DNA of 64,000 nt from Atrina japonica (Eukaryota > Mollusca > Bivalvia > Pterioida > Pinnidae), in contig BROG01000080.1 in the NCBI GenBank assembly GCA_030159075.1, positions 434,001-498,000 on the forward strand. The letters are read 5' to 3'. Below the pieces are notes generated by a model. That model saw only the letters and a program-made list of their open reading frames with translations. It searched no databases and was not told the origin of the DNA. Position 1 is the first letter of the stretch. Each line of letters opens with the position of its first letter. Position numbers and translations under genes: made by a program. Shown in pieces: positions 59,720 through 64,000 of this stretch.

Positions 59720-61195
59720 ACGATATTTCACCGGTTTAAAGCAGTGAAATGTATTTAGCTATGAAAATAAACAATACATGCTGTGATAGCCATTAATTTG
59801 CTCACATGCCAATTTACATCAATGATTTCAACATTCGCAATTTTCTTGAAGAAATGCTTTTAACTGGCAAATGGATAACATTCCTTCATAGATTGTCAAT
59901 CAATAAATTAAGGAGCTTATATTTTCTGTTTACTTATTATTGGTGTCTTAGACCTTGACATTTTGACACAATGACCTTGAACTTCTGTCACAATGATCCT
60001 TTTCTTAGATATCTTTCTGAATTATTTCTTAATAATTTGTAAAACTATACTATTTGAAGCGGCTTTGAAGAGACTCGTTTATGAACAGACTTTGGATTCA
60101 TTGCCATTGATTATAGACATTGACTTAAAAATTATGCATATCAATGTTATAAAAAAAACTTTTTAATTGGTTGTTGAGAGGTACATTTTCATTTTTAAAC
60201 ATGTACCAAATTTTGTCCTTTTTTGCCGCTTAAGGGTCCCCTTTCGTTTCTGGTCTCTATTCTTTCTTAAGTTTATTGTAGATTTTAATGTGGATACTTC
60301 CTACTAAGTTTGGTTAAACACATATGAATATTTTCATTGGTTGTTTCGCGACAAGGCATAGGGCAAAAGTACGCTTAAATTTCCATTTCCTGGATATTGG
60401 ATATTTATTTCATATTTATTCATAAACAGGTGATCAGCAATCCCAGGGCCAGTACAAATAAAGTTTAAAGCCATTTCGTTGTTATTTCTGTTACAGGATC
60501 AGGTGATTGTTAATTTCACATCTAACGAATGCTGATGTATATTAAAGAAACTGGATCCTAAACACGTTGCCACAAGTAAATTCAATACAAAGAAATTTAG
60601 CAAAAAGGCAACAGCTACATCCTTGGATATTTTCGTGCATGTTCATATATCTAAAATCTGTATATGCCTAAAACAGATGGGATTTTAGATGTTATGAAAA
60701 TAATTAAGTTTGGATTATAAAAACATATCTATTACAAAACAGACGGTATATCATGTTCCAACATCAGAGAATCAAAGTAAACAGCAATCATCGTTATCTA
60801 TCTAAATTTCTTCTTAATATGTCAAAGATATTCTATCTATAATCAGCACAATTAATCCTTTCAATCTAGAGCTTTGGAGAAACTCTTTAACAGCTAATTT
60901 TGTGTTTCATATCCGATATCCCGTAGTTTCCGTTGTAATTAACTTATTTCCCGCTTTTCTTATGTATTCTTAGCATTACCTATGCTTATAATTTGTTTGG
61001 TTGTCTTATGGTTTAAATTACGTCCCGACATATTTTTTCTTTTGGTGACCCGCACCAGTGACAGAAGAAATGCATAAAATATCAACCTCTGGTTATATAT
61101 ATTTTCCTAACTGTTCCATTCCGTTCAGTTTTGTCCGATTAGTTTGTACACAGATCACGTGACGTAAAAACGGTGTTCCAGCTCACTTCCGGTGT
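59720..61195. other. No gene seen
   Basis: AT-rich. A CTTGACATTTTGACACAATGACCTTGAA-like stretch near 59950 suggests old repeat sequence. Nothing definite. Confidence 0.4.
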
Positions 61196-61208
61196 AATAC
61201 TTTCACAG

Positions 61209-61643
61209 GTCAGAAACAACTAAATAGTTTTCCATAGGCGACAATGTTAACGTTTCCCTGTATATCTCCTCTTCAAGCGAGTGTTGACCTATTAATTATA
61301 AACTGATCTGTTCGGCGTTCTTTCCGCAATCAGATATTAAGCACAAACATAGGCTTGACCACTTTGTTTTTCTGTCATACGTGCATATGTCAACCCCCCA
61401 GTAGTTTCGCAGCGAATCCTCTATTCAGATACTTCTCGGGAAATTGGTTCTAATTACATCACATTACCAGTAAAAATTATGCTAATTCAGCATTTTTAAT
61501 TCATAATACATTATTTTACTGTGTAAAAAAATAAAAATGTGTTAATTGACCAATCAGAGACCAGCTAACATTCAAAATAGCAGTTCCGCTTCCCTACACT
61601 TTTTCAACCAACCAATTTCGGCAGTATTCAGTTGTTTCTGGCC
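61209..61643 (-). mobile_element. Family F MITE, inverted copy
   Basis: The ends GTCAGAAACAACTAAATAG and, inverted, CCAGAAACAACTGAATA enclose sequence whose reverse complement follows 55904-56352 (GAAATTGGTTGGTTGAAAAA, CTCTGATTGG, GAATTAGCATAATTTTTACT, GGACGCCGAAC-like). Confidence 0.8.
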
Positions 61644-61649
61644 TACATT

Positions 61650-62610
61650 GACGACATTCAATAACGGCTAGTTTCAGTCAAGGGAGAAGGGGAAATGGTT
61701 AGCTATATGTTTTTGCAAATAAATATAATACAGTAAATCGTTTAATTGGAGATGATGTAGGCCATACCATGCAATATTAAATTGAAAATTATATATATAT
61801 ATATAATAGAAAAAGAATCTTATTAAATTTACAGATATATATTGAAATTCAAAATATGACGACATGTTATCTATATCGTGATTATGAGTTATATATATTC
61901 CTATGTTCTACCCATAAAAACAACAGCCGTTTATTGGAAAGTCTGAAAATCGCTTAACTGAATCTACATACTTATGTAATAATACATTGATGATTCATGA
62001 GGGAAATGGTCACAATATGAATGGTTCAGCTCTTCGTTTAAAAGAAAATAATTATAAATATATATATAACCGACCGACGCAAAGTGATGGCAAAACCTCA
62101 CGCGATTCTAATATTATACATATTATCATACATTACGTATTAAGTACAAAAGGTTTTCATTAAAAATTACACCAAAAAATCAACACACATTAAACAATGC
62201 CATTGTATATACCTATTAAGTGTTGCTTTTATGCTTCCATATATTTCTTCTGACTGACATTGCCATATTTTTTCTATAATTTTTCATCTTTTGATTAACT
62301 AAAAGGTTTGCATGTTATAATAATGCCAGTCTTATGTTTACATATGATTTACACGTCCGTGTATCTTAAGAGTCTATTGATCTATATGATCTCTTACACG
62401 ACTTTCTTAATTTTTTCCAATTTTATAACGTTGTATGATTTTCTAGATGTGTATACATATATTACATCCATAAAAGATATCTAACCATTCATGAAGTAAT
62501 TGACATTAATTAGACGGTGGTGGCCTATACAGCTTTACAAAAATTAATCTAACAAAACTTTGTTTGCTGAATTATAAAAAAGAAGAAGTATTTGAGAGTA
62601 TTTAAGACAC
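61650..62610. other. No gene seen
   Basis: AT-rich. A short AT run lies near 61790. Confidence 0.45.
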
Positions 62611-62616
62611 ATTATT

Positions 62617-63056
62617 CTATAGTAAAACCTATGTTTAGCGGACTAATAAAATTGTCCATTATATCCGTTATAGAGAAGTGTCCGCTAATTGAAATATAAC
62701 CATTCACAACTAAAACATGCTTACGTATAATCAACGTAAATGGTTCTTGTAATTAACTTTTAGGATGCAATGCAAGGCAATAATATAAAGCAAAAGCACA
62801 AAATAAAAGATAGTTTCTCAAAATCGAAGTCGGGACATACACCTTAGTAAGAAACTGCCTGTGGCAATGGAAGTCGATCATAGGAAGAAAATACATAAAT
62901 ATGCATATTGGGGCCCGTGTAAGGGAGTTGAACTTTATTTAAAACAAACGCTAGTAGTCCTATATTACAATGTAAATCGAAACCTAGACAAACTGTCCGT
63001 TATCGGAGGGCGTCCTCTGAATAAGGTGTCCGTTATGGCAAGTTTTAGATACTTAT
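62617..63056. mobile_element. Possible MITE with GTCCGTTAT repeats
   Basis: The ends (left AGTAAAACCTATGTTTAGCG, right inverted TCTAAAACTTGCCATAACGG) are loosely alike. Inside, GTCCATTATATCCGTTATAG on the left and GTCCGTTATCGGAGG plus GTCCGTTATGG on the right are related modules. There is no coding content. Confidence 0.4.
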
Positions 63057-63059
63057 ATA

Positions 63060-63380
63060 TGTATTTCACCCCGTTATTAAGATTACCTATAACTGGTTGA
63101 CTTAAAGTAGTCTGATTAATGAGGTAGTTTCCTAATTGATGAATTGTAGTGATTAGATATTTATGTAATAAATTTCCAAGAGACTGAATAATTATGGTTT
63201 ATATTGTGAAATGGTCTTACGCTTTATGGATTACACAAGTTTATGTGCATATGCAAATTTTGTTTTTCAATAACAGAAATTGACATGACATTATTTCGAC
63301 CTATTTATCTAACTTTATGATGTATTGAAGATACTAAAATATGTTATTTGCTACAATACACAAAAGTATAAAACAATGGA
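63060..63380. other. No gene seen
   Basis: AT-rich DNA. Confidence 0.45.
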
Positions 63381-63382
63381 TA

Positions 63383-63386
<4 letters not shown>

Positions 63387-63462
<76 letters not shown>
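63387..63462 (+). repeat. (TA)n microsatellite
   Basis: About 38 uninterrupted TA units. Confidence 0.97.
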
Positions 63463-63464
<2 letters not shown>

Positions 63465-63465
<1 letters not shown>

Positions 63466-63685
63466 TGAAATTGCTACAATTAATCAATACTTTGAAATGT
63501 ATATATACAAAAGAAATTTATAACAAAGTAACCCTCCATTAGAATATAAGAATATAAAGTAATAAGCTTGAAATTTATTTCCCCGTAAACCGTAAACCTC
63601 CACTTTTGGTAGTTGGTTGATTTATCATAATAACTTTAAACAATATAATTTAAAACCATATAATACATCTTTTTTTTTCTTCACG
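63465..63685. other. No gene seen
   Basis: AT-rich DNA ending in a pyrimidine run at 63669-63683. Confidence 0.45.
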
Positions 63686-63687
63686 AG

Positions 63688-63834
63688 TTGATGACATTCG
63701 GAACATTCACAGACGGAAGCTTTGCATTTACTGTTCTTGACCAGAAAAATGGTAACACTGTAGGGTTTTCATTTTTGTTACCAGCAGATAATGTGTTCGG
63801 CCAGCATAGACACTTATCTATTATACCCTGTTAG
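63688..63834 (+). CDS. Possible terminal exon, unidentified
   Basis: A pyrimidine tract ending CACGAG is followed by 48 open codons and TAG. The frame begins LMTFGTFTDGSFAFTVLDQK and continues NGNTVGFSFLL. The beta-rich, Gly/Phe/Thr-rich text and lower AT content are exon-like. No family is recognised, and 166 bases of unassigned sequence follow to the window end. Confidence 0.2.
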   Translation: MMTFGTFTDGSFAFTVLDQKNGNTVGFSFLLPADNVFGQHRHLSIIPC

Positions 63835-64000
63835 TGCCTATATAGTTTGGAGGCTATTATCAGAGGTACATTAGCCCAAAACAATTGCGGAAATGTTTGA
63901 TTTATTATGTAGCACGGAAGCAGTTTATCAAATGCTTTTACTTCAGATGCATCAGCCTTCAATCTATTTGACACACAGTGGTCGCTTAACAAAAGATAAT

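Overview
The window looks like nuclear DNA from an invertebrate animal, most probably a bivalve or other mollusc. It is strongly AT-rich and full of long microsatellites. It has no compact gene array. It carries tRNA-derived SINEs whose 3' tails (GAGTGGGACGTTAAAC type, and a tail ending near GTTGAGTGTGGCGTAAAA) are ones I associate with molluscan genomes. The species is not determined, and all identifications come from reading the sequence, with no database search.

Genes are sparse. The two best-supported coding pieces are both on the minus strand. One is a first coding exon of a nicotinic-acetylcholine-receptor-like Cys-loop channel subunit (18941-19144, signal peptide plus N-terminal helix, ending at a GTAAGT donor). 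The other is an exon holding the second half of an immunoglobulin domain (28168-28271, splice sites at both ends). Weaker exon-like segments with plausible splice sites lie at 12352-12462(-), 14790-14904(+), 25955-26110(+), 49417-49557(-) and 63688-63834(+). No complete gene can be assembled, so most of the window is probably intron or intergenic DNA.

Mobile elements make up most of the rest. There are a tRNA-Lys-like SINE family (SINE-1), a second SINE family (SINE-2), and two related short interspersed families, A and B, with A nested inside B near 29 kb. Family C has about seven copies, and families D, E, F and G have two or so each. Two elements with CCGG-ended terminal inverted repeats lie at 26.4-27.9 kb and 40.2-40.9 kb, a TA-flanked MITE at 35.8-36.2 kb, and two broken mariner-type transposase remnants at 4.9-5.3 kb and 52.4-52.6 kb.

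Tandem repeats: a 44-bp minisatellite (9.1-10.1 kb), a 65-bp array made only of SINE-2 tRNA-like heads (34.6-35.3 kb), a 43-bp satellite (50.6-51.2 kb) and an 84/85-bp dimeric satellite (51.6-52.0 kb). The last lies between a mariner terminus and mariner coding sequence. Long TA, GA, CA, GATA, CATA, ACT and mixed arrays are scattered throughout. Two hairpins stand out: a 95-bp near-perfect palindrome (15461-15555) and an 86-nt hairpin within a longer fold-back (37405-37560).

I saw no convincing new multi-gene system. The most unusual structures are the SINE-head tandem array, the CCGG-ended elements, the mariner/satellite composite and the A/B repeat pair.
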